This document shows positions 1 through 7,359 of a stretch of 9,050 nucleotides of DNA, piece by piece (position 1 is the first letter of the stretch; each line of letters opens with the position of its first letter). Source of the DNA: JBGPIT01 sp041485125 (GTDB taxonomy: Bacteria; Desulfobacterota; Binatia; UTPRO1). The notes beneath the pieces were generated by a model. That model was not told the origin of the DNA. It ran no database searches and saw only the letters and a program-made list of their open reading frames with translations. The DNA lies in NCBI GenBank assembly GCA_041485125.1, contig JBGPIT010000203.1, positions 1 to 9,050 on the forward strand, read 5' to 3'. The position numbers and the translations under genes were made by a program.

Positions 1-2433
1 CCACCGCCAGTCACGTCCGGGCGCCCCGATCCGACGTGGGCGCGATGGGTCCCGTTCGCCGCCGTCGTCGCGCTGACGGCGTTGGTGCACGCGCGGTCGC
101 TGGGGAACGGCTTCGTCGACTTCGACGATCAGAGCAATCTGGTCGAGAATCCTTTCTTCCGCGGGCTCGGCCCGAGCAGCCTGGCGTGGATGTTCACCCA
201 TCTCGAAGGCCACTACATCCCGCTCACATGGCTGAGCTTCGCGATCGACTACGTGGTCTGGGGGATGGAGCCGAGCGGCTACCATCTGACGAACGTCGTC
301 CTTCATGTCGCGAACACGGCGGTCTTCTACGCCGTGATCCTCGAGTTGCTGCGCGCCGCGCGTGGCACGGTCGGGACGCCGAGTGTCGAGCACGTCGCGG
401 CGGCCGCGGGCGCGGCGCTCTTTGCGCTGCATCCATTGAGAGTCGAGTCGGTCGCCTGGGCGACGGAGCGCCGCGACGTTCTCTCCGGCCTGTTCCTTCT
501 CTTGGCCATCCGAAGCTATCTGCGATTCTACGGTCGTCGGGCCGCGCGTGGCCGGCGCGAAGTCCGAGGGCGGCTCCCGCTCACGGCGCTCGGCTGGTAC
601 GTGCTCTCGCTGCTGTCGAAGCCGGTCGGCATGACGGTGCCGCTCGTGCTGCTGGTGCTCGACGTCTACCCGCTGCGACGACTGCGTGACGCCTTCGGAC
701 GCGGGCGTGACGTCTTGATCGAGAAGATCCCGTTCGTCGCGCTCGGCCTTGCGGCGGCGATCGTCGAAGGCGTCGCCGAAAGCCGGCTCGATACCTTCTA
801 CTCGTTGCAGCAGTACGGCGTCGGGGCTCGCGTCGGCCAGGCGTTCTACGTTCTCTCCTTCTACGTCGCGAAGACGCTGATGCCGGTCGGACTCTCGCCG
901 CTCTACGGCATCCCGGTCGGCTGGCGATTGTGGCGTACCGACGTCTTGCTTGCGGCGGTCCTCGTGATCGCGGTGTCGGCGCTACTCTTTCGCCGGCGGC
1001 ACCGTTGGCCGTGGGCGCTCGCGGCATGGGTCGCATACGCCGTGCTGCTCGCGCCGGTGCTCGGGTTCGCGCAAGCCGGACCGCATCTCGCCGCGGACCG
1101 CTATACCTATCTCGCGACGCTCGGCTTCGCGGTCGTCTTTGCGGGCGCGCTCGCGCATCTCGGAATGCGCGCGGAGGCGCGTTCGGCGTATCGCGCGGCG
1201 CTCGTTGCGACCGCGGCGCTCATCGCGGTGCTCTGCACACTCACGTGGCGGCAGACCGCGATCTGGCGCGACTCGATCGCGCTCTGGGAAACCGCCGTCG
1301 CCGCCGACCCTGAGTGCTACGTCTGTCGCAACAACCTCGGCAACGCGCTGCTGCGTGCCGACCGGCCGGCCGACGCGGCCGAGCACTTCCGGGTCGCGCT
1401 CGCGCTCCAGCCCGCCGACGCCGACGGTCACGCCAACCTCGGCAACGTCGCCGAGCGCGACGGTCGGGTCGCGGAGGCACGACGCGAGTACGAGCGCGCG
1501 CTCGCGATCGATCCGACGCATCCGGTCGCGCACAACAACCTCGCGCGGCTTTTGATCGCCGACGGCAAGACGGAGGAGGCGATCGCGCATCTCGAGACCG
1601 CGCTCCGGCGCGAGCCGATGCAGGGCGAGTCCTACATCAATCTCGGCCTGGCGCTCATCGACCGCGGCGATCTCGACGGTGCCGAGCGCGCGCTCCGTCG
1701 GGCCGAGCAGATACTGCCGCACGCCGCGTCGGTCCCGAACAATCTCGGTATCGTGCTCCTGCGTCGCGATCGTCCCGACGCTGCACTGGCGAGCTTTCGA
1801 CGTGCCGCCGACCTCGACCCCGACTTCCCGGAAGCGCGCTTCAACATGGCGCTCGCGCTCGAGGCGCTCGGGCGGCGGGACGAGGCGATCGCGGCGCTGC
1901 GCGAGGCCGTCCGTCTCCGACCCGAGTACGTGGCGGCGCGCACGAAGCTCGCCGAGCTGCTCGCCGGCGCGGGCCGGGGCACCGAGGCCGGCGAGCAGCT
2001 GCAGGCGGCGCTGCACGCCGGCGCCGACGGGCAGAGCGGCATCGGCGTCGCGCTGGATCTGATGCAACGCGGTCGGCGCGCCGACGCGATCGTCATCCTC
2101 CGCGAGGTGCACGCGCGGGACGCGGCCGATCACGAAGCCGCCAACATGCTGGCGTGGCTGCTCGCGACCTCACCGGAGGAGAGCCTCCGTGACGGCGAGG
2201 CCGCGCTCGCGCTCGCGCGCGGCGCCGTCGACGCCGGCGGCGACGACGTCGATCCCGATCGGCTCGATACGCTCGCCGCGGCGTACGCGGAGCTCGGTCG
2301 GTTCAGCGACGCGGTGACGACGGCACGCCGAGCCGAGACCTCGGCGCGTAAGCTCGGCCGTGACGATTTGGCGGCGGATATCGCATCGCGGGTGCGGACG
2401 TACGAAGCGGGTCGGCCCTACCGCGTCGAGTGA
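1..2433 (+). CDS. TMTC-like polytopic membrane protein with C-terminal TPR array (5' partial)
   Basis: The reading frame is open from base 1, and the stop is TGA at 2431-2433. The start lies outside the window: a hydrophobic first membrane segment (WVPFAAVVALTALVHA) is encoded at about 37-93, upstream of any convincing start. The TTG at 82 falls inside this segment. The N-terminal half is a polytopic membrane domain like that of bacterial TPR proteins related to eukaryotic TMTC and other GT-C enzymes. Visible landmarks are an acidic first-loop motif FDDQ (121-132), the HYIPLTWLSF block (211-240) and HPLRVESVAW (430-459). From about 1318 to the end there are TPR units. Those starting at 1519, 1621, 1723 and 1825 are spaced exactly 34 codons apart, with the last reaching 1926; the distal ones are degenerate. 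Family knowledge: eukaryotic TMTCs are protein O-mannosyltransferases, while the bacterial relatives are mostly uncharacterised. A role in glycosylation is therefore inferred. The 3' end overlaps the convergent transporter gene by 16 bases. Confidence 0.85.
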   Translation, partial: PPPVTSGRPDPTWARWVPFAAVVALTALVHARSLGNGFVDFDDQSNLVENPFFRGLGPSSLAWMFTHLEGHYIPLTWLSFAIDYVVWGMEPSGYHLTNVVLHVANTAVFYAVILELLRAARGTVGTPSVEHVAAAAGAALFALHPLRVESVAWATERRDVLSGLFLLLAIRSYLRFYGRRAARGRREVRGRLPLTALGWYVLSLLSKPVGMTVPLVLLVLDVYPLRRLRDAFGRGRDVLIEKIPFVALGLAAAIVEGVAESRLDTFYSLQQYGVGARVGQAFYVLSFYVAKTLMPVGLSPLYGIPVGWRLWRTDVLLAAVLVIAVSALLFRRRHRWPWALAAWVAYAVLLAPVLGFAQAGPHLAADRYTYLATLGFAVVFAGALAHLGMRAEARSAYRAALVATAALIAVLCTLTWRQTAIWRDSIALWETAVAADPECYVCRNNLGNALLRADRPADAAEHFRVALALQPADADGHANLGNVAERDGRVAEARREYERALAIDPTHPVAHNNLARLLIADGKTEEAIAHLETALRREPMQGESYINLGLALIDRGDLDGAERALRRAEQILPHAASVPNNLGIVLLRRDRPDAALASFRRAADLDPDFPEARFNMALALEALGRRDEAIAALREAVRLRPEYVAARTKLAELLAGAGRGTEAGEQLQAALHAGADGQSGIGVALDLMQRGRRADAIVILREVHARDAADHEAANMLAWLLATSPEESLRDGEAALALARGAVDAGGDDVDPDRLDTLAAAYAELGRFSDAVTTARRAETSARKLGRDDLAADIASRVRTYEAGRPYRVE

Positions 2434-3623
2434 GCCGGCGCACCGTACGGTGCATCGTGGATCCAGCCGCGCACCCACGGCAGCAGCAGGTACGCGGGAA
2501 ACGACAACAGGAAGGTCACCGCGAAGTACGTGGCGTAGCCGAGGTGCGTCGCCGCGGCGCCGCTCACCGCTCCCGCGATCGAGCGGGTGAACCCGAAGAG
2601 CGCCGACAGCAGCGCGTACTGCGTCGCGGCCTGCTCGCGATCACAGATGTGCATGAGAAAGGCCAGGAACGCCGCCGTGCCGAGGCCGCCGGTGAAGCTC
2701 TCCACCAATGACGCCGCGTAAATCGCGACGCGGCCGCTGTCGGTCGCGGCGACGCCGGCGTACGCCAGGTTCGATCCCGCTTGCAGGAGACCGAGCACCC
2801 AGAGGCCCCGAAAGATCCCGTAGCGTGAGGTGAAGAGCCCGCCGGCGAGCGCGCCCGCGACGCTCGCTGCGACGCCGAGCGTCGTCGACACGAAGCCGAT
2901 CTCCTCGATGGTGAGACCGCGGTCGAGCCAGAACGGCTTGATCATCCGTCCCATGCTCGCGTCGCCGAGCTTGTAGATGAGCACGAAGAGCAGCACGCCG
3001 GCAGCGCCGGGCCGGCTCAACCAGGCGACGAAAGCCTGCGCCCACGCGCTCGCCGATTGGCGCGGCATTTCGATGCGGGGCGTGCGCGCAACGATCACCG
3101 CGAGCAGCGCGAAGACCGCCGCCGCGATCCAGAACATCGGCGGCCATCCGAGCAGACCCGCGAAGATCACGAGCGCGCCGCCGCTCACGATGAGCGCGGC
3201 GCGGTACGCGGAGACCCGCACACCGTTCGCGACGCCTTCTTCGCCGGGAGCCAGCAGCCCGATCGTGTACGCGTCGATCGCGATGTCCTGCGTCGCCGAC
3301 GCCATCGTCAGCATGAGGAGCATCGTCCAGAGCATGGGTCCCGGCACCGCCGGATCGACGCTCGGCAGCAAGGCCGTCACCACCGCCATGACCGCGAGCG
3401 CTCCCGCGATCCAGTGGCGGCGTTCGCCGAAGCGGTCGACGAGCGGCGCCCAGAACACCTTCAAGGTCCAGGGCAACTCGAGCACCGCCATGAGGCCGAT
3501 CGCGGTCAACGAGACCCCGTGGGCGCGGAAGTAGACCGGCAGATTGTCGATGACGAGTCCGAAGGGGAAGCCCTCGGCGAAGTAGAGGAGCGCGATCCAG
3601 GCGAGCTTTTGGCGAGTCGACAC
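2418..3623 (-). CDS. AmpG-like major facilitator transporter (PAT family)
   Basis: A 401-residue, strongly hydrophobic protein with about 12 predicted membrane segments, acting in the inner membrane. PAT-family (AmpG / acetyl-CoA transporter) signatures are clear: LYFAEGFPFGL near residues 13-23, PWTLKVFWAPLVDRFG at 51-66, TQDIAIDAYTI at 111-121, YKLGDASM at 217-224 and TQYALLSALFGF at 334-345. In Enterobacteria AmpG imports anhydro-muropeptides for cell-wall recycling. This protein is shorter than E. coli AmpG (about 490 residues), and no other recycling gene is in the window, so the substrate is not assured. The start is GTG at 3623. It is the only sensible choice, because an in-frame stop lies 12 bases upstream (TAG, at 3636-3638) and the conserved N-terminal segment begins within a dozen residues. 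No clear Shine-Dalgarno sequence is visible. Its end overlaps the convergent TPR gene, and its start faces the DCC-family gene across a 105-base spacer. Confidence 0.88.
   Translation of the reverse strand: MSTRQKLAWIALLYFAEGFPFGLVIDNLPVYFRAHGVSLTAIGLMAVLELPWTLKVFWAPLVDRFGERRHWIAGALAVMAVVTALLPSVDPAVPGPMLWTMLLMLTMASATQDIAIDAYTIGLLAPGEEGVANGVRVSAYRAALIVSGGALVIFAGLLGWPPMFWIAAAVFALLAVIVARTPRIEMPRQSASAWAQAFVAWLSRPGAAGVLLFVLIYKLGDASMGRMIKPFWLDRGLTIEEIGFVSTTLGVAASVAGALAGGLFTSRYGIFRGLWVLGLLQAGSNLAYAGVAATDSGRVAIYAASLVESFTGGLGTAAFLAFLMHICDREQAATQYALLSALFGFTRSIAGAVSGAAATHLGYATYFAVTFLLSFPAYLLLPWVRGWIHDAPYGAPAHSTR
2440..2453. repeat. Perfect 14-bp palindrome just after the TPR-gene stop
   Basis: GCACCGTACGGTGC reads the same on both strands and begins 6 bases after the TGA of the TPR gene. 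It lies inside the last codons of the convergent transporter gene. As RNA it could fold only with some of its central bases unpaired. It has no following T-tract, so it is not a standard terminator. It may help end transcription between the two convergent genes, or may be chance in GC-rich coding DNA. Confidence 0.4.
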
Positions 3624-3728
3624 GGAGCGGGCGAGCTAGCAGATGTCGGTGCGGCTGCCCATCGGGGCCGCACTCGGGCGGTCGTCATCGACGTCGTCTG
3701 CGCCGCGCACCCGTGCTACGGTACGGTC
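3624..3728. promoter_or_regulatory. Divergent intergenic spacer, presumed to hold both promoters
   Basis: This 105-base gap lies between two start codons pointing away from each other (transporter leftward, DCC-family gene rightward), so promoters for both are expected here or just inside the genes. I could not find a convincing -35/-10 pair. A short tandem TACGG-TACGG at 3717-3726 and a GCTAGC at 3634-3639 are the only small patterns I noticed. The promoter assignment rests on gene layout alone. Confidence 0.35.
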
Positions 3729-4196
3729 GTGGCTGCACCCGAGCACGATCACGTCGGAGCCTACGCGACCGGCAGCGAGCCGGGCCGCCGCCACCTCATC
3801 CTCTGGGACGGCGAGTGCGGCTTCTGCCGCGACTCGATCGACTGGGTGATGGCCCATGATCGACGCGGAGTCCTCGCCGAGCTGCCGTATCAAGACGTCC
3901 CGGACCCGCCGATGACCCCCGAGCTACGCGAGGCCTGCAGTCGCGCCGTGCACGTCATCACCGCTGACGGCCGTCTGCTCCGGGCCGGGCAAGCGTCACT
4001 CTTCGTCCTCGAGCAGCTCGGCTGGCGGCGCCTTGCGGCGATCGCACGCGTGCCGCCGCTGCTCTGGTTGGTCGAGGCTGCCTACCGGGTCGTCGCCAGC
4101 CACCGGCCGCTGATGTCGCGGCTGGTCCGACGTCTCACCGCACACGACGCGCGTTCCGACGCCGCGGAGCCGCGCACGGCTCACCGTCATCACTGA
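3729..4196 (+). CDS. DCC-family (DUF393) thiol-disulfide oxidoreductase-like protein
   Basis: A 155-residue protein with the family hallmark DGECGFC at residues 27-33, giving a CxxC pair (Cys30, Cys33) right after the first beta strand (HLILWDG). Further family-like features are the acidic/proline loop LPYQDVPDPP (52-61), a VITADGRLLRAGQASLFVLE stretch (76-95) and an amphipathic C-terminal half ending in the HRPLMSRLVRRL region. DCC proteins are small, thioredoxin-fold-like putative oxidoreductases of mostly unknown physiological role. The open frame continues far upstream (to about 3057), but that part is the antisense of the transporter. GTG at 3729 is the first plausible start that leaves a short N-terminal tail before the conserved strand. 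I see no strong ribosome site, so the exact start is uncertain. It is transcribed divergently from the transporter and ends 23 bases from the convergent E2 gene. Confidence 0.8.
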   Translation: MAAPEHDHVGAYATGSEPGRRHLILWDGECGFCRDSIDWVMAHDRRGVLAELPYQDVPDPPMTPELREACSRAVHVITADGRLLRAGQASLFVLEQLGWRRLAAIARVPPLLWLVEAAYRVVASHRPLMSRLVRRLTAHDARSDAAEPRTAHRHH

Positions 4197-4223
4197 GCGA
4201 CGACGTGCGTGCCGCGCGCTCAG
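4193..4223. terminator. Possible bidirectional hairpin between convergent genes
   Basis: CTGAGCG (4193-4199) and CGCTCAG (4217-4223) form a perfect 7-bp inverted repeat with a 17-base loop. The arms contain the stop codons of both convergent genes: TGA of the DCC-family gene at 4194-4196 and TGA of the E2 gene on the other strand at 4220-4222. The position suits a shared terminator, but no T-tract follows on either strand and the loop is long, so the call is tentative. Confidence 0.35.
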
Positions 4224-5320
4224 CCGCGCGCGAGCTCTTCGACCAGGCCCAGGAAGCGCGCCGCCTCGCTGCCGTTCGCGATCCGATGGTCGAAGACGAT
4301 CGAGAGCGCGGTCGATTGCGGCGCGGTCGCGGGCGGATCGGCGAGACCGATGATCGCGGCCTGCTGCGGGTACGGGATCGGGATGAAGCGCTGGATCCCG
4401 CGCCCGACCATCGAGGTCACGGTGATCGTGCCGCCGGTGAGATGAGCGGCATCGAGCCGGCGTCGCTGCGTCAGATAGAGCAGGGAGCGGAGCTCCTTCG
4501 CGATCGCAGCGGGTGCCTTCTCGGCGGCGTTCTTCAGGATCGGCACGTAGAGCTCACCGTCGAGATCCATCGCCACGCCGACGTTCACCTGCTCGAACAT
4601 CTGCAGCTGGTAGCCCTCGGTGACGTGGGCGTTGAAGCGCGGCAGCTGACGGCACGCCTGCGCGATGCCGACCACGATCAGATCGAGCTCGGTGACGACG
4701 CTCTTCGACTCCTCCGCGATCGCCTTGGCGCGCGCGCGGATCGCACCGAGTTCGATCGTGCGCTCGAGATACGAGGACGGGATCGAGGCGACGCTTTGCT
4801 CCATCACGCGCGCCGTCCGGCGTTGGATCGTGGAGAGCGGCTCCATGCGGAACGGACCGCGCGGATCCTCGGCCGTGCCCTTGGCGGCCGCCTGCTGCGC
4901 CGCGATCTCGAGGACGTCCTTCTCGCGCACGTTGCTGCGGCCCGCGAAGAGCGCGGGATCCAATCCCAGCTCCGCCATCTTCGCGCGCGCTTTGGCGCTG
5001 ATCTGGCCGACGTCCGCCGCCGCCGATTGCTGCGCCGGCGTCGCCGCCGCGGGGTCGGGCAATGCGGTGTCGGCCGTCGCCGCGATGTAGCCGAGAACGC
5101 CGCCGATTGGCACCTCGTCACCGGCCTTGGCGCGGTGGCGGACGAAGCCCGCGGCCGGCGCCTCGACCTCGACGATCGCCTTCGAGGTCTCGATGCTGCA
5201 GACGACGGTGCCGGCCTCGACGTGCGTGCCTTCGCCCGCCGCCCACTCGGTCAGGAAGACGCTGTCGTCGTTGACGTGCTCGCGCGGGACGACGATCGGC
5301 TCGAGCGCGCTCGTGGTCAC
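4220..5320 (-). CDS. 2-oxo acid dehydrogenase E2 (lipoyl-domain acyltransferase)
   Basis: A 366-residue dihydrolipoamide acyltransferase that carries an acyl group from E1 on a swinging lipoyl arm. Domains in order: one lipoyl domain (about 8-80) with the lipoylated lysine expected at Lys47 in ETSKA; a linker rich in Ala and Pro; a peripheral subunit-binding domain (about 107-139, ISAKARAKMAELGLD...REKDVLEI); and a catalytic domain (about 157-366). In the catalytic domain the usual HxxxDG motif reads HRIANG (345-350), so the Asp position is Asn349. TSMVG (302-306) matches the conserved Ser-containing strand. The length is short but complete for a single-lipoyl E2. The start is GTG at 5320, which overlaps the E1 stop as GTGA and places the lipoyl domain at the N-terminus. 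The same frame upstream (to 6034) is a shadow of E1. Last gene of the minus-strand operon. The acyl acceptor could be CoA or the ACP encoded two genes upstream. Confidence 0.92.
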   Translation of the reverse strand: MTTSALEPIVVPREHVNDDSVFLTEWAAGEGTHVEAGTVVCSIETSKAIVEVEAPAAGFVRHRAKAGDEVPIGGVLGYIAATADTALPDPAAATPAQQSAAADVGQISAKARAKMAELGLDPALFAGRSNVREKDVLEIAAQQAAAKGTAEDPRGPFRMEPLSTIQRRTARVMEQSVASIPSSYLERTIELGAIRARAKAIAEESKSVVTELDLIVVGIAQACRQLPRFNAHVTEGYQLQMFEQVNVGVAMDLDGELYVPILKNAAEKAPAAIAKELRSLLYLTQRRRLDAAHLTGGTITVTSMVGRGIQRFIPIPYPQQAAIIGLADPPATAPQSTALSIVFDHRIANGSEAARFLGLVEELARG

Positions 5321-7359
5321 GATCGGGAGTAGGCGAGCAAACGGCGCGCGCCGGCAACGACGCGAGCGGAATCGGGCAGCACCGCGTCTTCCATCGGACG
5401 CGCGTTCGGAATCGGCAGGTGCAGTGCGGCGACGCGCGCGCAGCGCGGCGGCTTGTCGACGAGCAGCTCGGTGACCTTCGCGATCACCTCGGCGCCGAAG
5501 CCCCACGGCTCGGTGCCTTCCTCGACGATCAGCAGCCGGCCCGTGCGCCGCACCGACTCGACGATCGGCTCGATACGCAGCGGCGCGAGCTGCGCCACCA
5601 CCAAGTACTCGGCGAGCATCTCGTCCTCGTCGAAGAGCACCGTGAGCGCGTCCTCGACCACCTCGGTCATCTCGCCGTAGGTGACGATCGTGACGTCCGC
5701 GCTCTCGCCCGCCGGCCGGAAGACGGCGACGGGATAGCGCTCGGCGCGCTCGCCATCGGGGAGGTCGAGCACCAGGCCCGCGGGCGCGTCGGTCTTGAGG
5801 CGTTTTCCGTAGAGCAGCTTCTGCTCGAGGAAAATCACCGGCCGATCGTCCGCGACGGCGCGGCACAAGAGCTCGCCAGGATCGTGGCGCAGGCTCACCG
5901 CGACCAGCACGAGACCCGGAATGCCGAAGAAGATCTTCTCGATGCACTGGCTGTGCGTCGGGCCGTAGCCGCGCCGCCCCCCGACCGGCGCGCGCATGAC
6001 CACCGGCACCTCGACCTTGCCGTCGTACATCCAATGGAACTTCGCCATGTGATTGATGATCTGATCGGCGCAGAGCGCGAGGAAGTCGCCGAACATGATC
6101 TCGGCGATCGGGCGCTGGCCGCGCAGACTGAGGCCGTTGGCGATGCCGGTGATCGCCGACTCGCTGATCGGTGTCGAGCGCACGCGGTCGGGGTGCTTGG
6201 TCGAGAGGCCGCGCGTCACCTTGAAGGCGCCGCCGTAGGGATCGACGAGGTCCTCACCGATGACGATCACGCTGCCGTCGTTGTCCATCAACTCATGGAG
6301 CGCCGTGTTGATGCTCTGCACCACGCTCTGCGGCTCGCGGTCGCTGCTCCCGGCGAGCGCCGATCGCGACGAGCTCACCGCCGCACGTGGCGCGCTCAGG
6401 CGCGCCTCCTCGTCGGGCTCGAGCGCGGCAAACGGTGCAGCATCGGCGGCGGCGACCGCGCGGTCGACGCGCGCCTGGACCTCCGCTTCGATCGCTGCCG
6501 CGCGCTCGGCGCCGACGGCATCGCGCAGCTCGGCCATCGGATCCTTGCGCCGATAGCTCGCGATCTCCTCGGGATCGCGATCGTCGTCGCCCTTGCTGTG
6601 CGCCATCAGCCGGTAAGTGTCGAGCACTTGGAAGAAAGGCTGCCCGCTCCGCCGGACGCGCTCGACGACGCCCGTCATGTGCTCCTTCAGCGCCAGCGGA
6701 TCGCGTGCTGGGCGCCGGTCGGTCGCGATGCCGAAGGCTTCGGCGCGCGCCAGCACGTCGCCGGCGATGGTGTTCACCGTCGGCGTCGACTGTGCGTACT
6801 GGTTGTGCTCGAGGACCAAGAGGAGCGGGACCTGCCAGAGCGAGGCGATGTTCATCGCCTCGTAGATCGCGCCCTCGCCGAGCGTGCCGTCGCCGAGGAA
6901 GACCGTCGTCACCACGCCGCTCTTCTTCATCTTCTCCGCGAGCGCCATGCCGGTCGCGACCGGCACGATGCCGCCCTGCACGCCGTTCGAGAAGAAGCCG
7001 CCGGCGCAGAGATGCTGGCTCCCGCCACGGCCGCCGCAGACGCCGGTCGCGCGCCCCATGATCTCGGCGATCAGTCCCTCGGCGTCGTCCGAGTACATCA
7101 GGTAGTGCCCGTGGCAGCGGTGGTTCGAGAACACCAGGTCGCGCGAGCGGTCGAGCGCCTCGATCACGGCGAAGGCACAGGTCTCCTGGCCGATGCAGGT
7201 GTGGGTGGTGCCGAAGAGCTTGCCCTCGGAGAAGAGCGAGAGCAGCCGCTCCTCGACCGCGCGCACGAGCGCGATGCGGGCATAGGCGTACTCGAGCGCG
7301 GCGCGCGAGGACGTGTCGTCGACGGCGGCGTCGGCCAGCTTCAGTGATCGATTATCCAT
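5317..7359 (-). CDS. Fused E1 alpha-beta TPP-dependent 2-oxo acid dehydrogenase
   Basis: A 680-residue single-chain E1 that should decarboxylate a 2-oxo acid (or cleave a related keto substrate) with thiamine diphosphate and pass the acyl unit to the E2 lipoyl arm. Residues about 20-315 are the alpha part: SNHRCHGHYL (78-87), GGRGGSQHL (109-117) and the TPP/Mg motif starting GDGTLGEG (156-163) and ending at HN (185-186), where many E1s have NN. An acidic and Ser/Ala-rich linker (about 312-343) follows. Residues about 344-680 are the beta part: GEDLVDPYGG (368-377), TPISES with the probable TPP-contacting Glu400, GPTHSQ with His469, and LIVEEGTEPWGFGAEV (609-624). The start is ATG at 7359, which overlaps the end of the ACP gene by 8 bases. 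The stop overlaps the E2 start by 4. Both overlaps suggest coupled translation. The substrate cannot be read from the sequence. No E3 gene is nearby. Confidence 0.92.
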   Translation of the reverse strand: MDNRSLKLADAAVDDTSSRAALEYAYARIALVRAVEERLLSLFSEGKLFGTTHTCIGQETCAFAVIEALDRSRDLVFSNHRCHGHYLMYSDDAEGLIAEIMGRATGVCGGRGGSQHLCAGGFFSNGVQGGIVPVATGMALAEKMKKSGVVTTVFLGDGTLGEGAIYEAMNIASLWQVPLLLVLEHNQYAQSTPTVNTIAGDVLARAEAFGIATDRRPARDPLALKEHMTGVVERVRRSGQPFFQVLDTYRLMAHSKGDDDRDPEEIASYRRKDPMAELRDAVGAERAAAIEAEVQARVDRAVAAADAAPFAALEPDEEARLSAPRAAVSSSRSALAGSSDREPQSVVQSINTALHELMDNDGSVIVIGEDLVDPYGGAFKVTRGLSTKHPDRVRSTPISESAITGIANGLSLRGQRPIAEIMFGDFLALCADQIINHMAKFHWMYDGKVEVPVVMRAPVGGRRGYGPTHSQCIEKIFFGIPGLVLVAVSLRHDPGELLCRAVADDRPVIFLEQKLLYGKRLKTDAPAGLVLDLPDGERAERYPVAVFRPAGESADVTIVTYGEMTEVVEDALTVLFDEDEMLAEYLVVAQLAPLRIEPIVESVRRTGRLLIVEEGTEPWGFGAEVIAKVTELLVDKPPRCARVAALHLPIPNARPMEDAVLPDSARVVAGARRLLAYSRS

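Noticed and set aside
982..2133. 383-codon minus-strand open frame inside the TPR gene
   Set aside because: Antisense of TPR repeats with compositionally biased codons. The protein shows no recognisable domain.
3717..3727. TACGGT-type -10 element for the DCC-family gene
   Set aside because: The best -35-like TCGACG (3688-3693) is about 23 bases from the first TACGGT, too far for a standard promoter, and the match is weak.
3057..3728. Upstream extension of the DCC-family gene frame
   Set aside because: It runs antisense to the well-supported transporter gene, and the product is a highly charged, low-complexity chain with no family features.
4205..5332. 375-codon plus-strand open frame opposite E2
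   Set aside because: Its product is Arg/Asp/Leu-rich noise and the opposite strand encodes an unmistakable E2.
5321..6034. Upstream extension of the E2 frame
   Set aside because: This part is an out-of-frame shadow of the E1 beta region. The lipoyl domain begins right after the GTG at 5320.
5419..7347. 642-codon plus-strand open frame antisense to E1
   Set aside because: It lies opposite a clearly conserved E1 gene, and its protein is low-complexity, rich in Arg, Asp, His and Ala. GC-rich codon use removes stops from the antisense frame.
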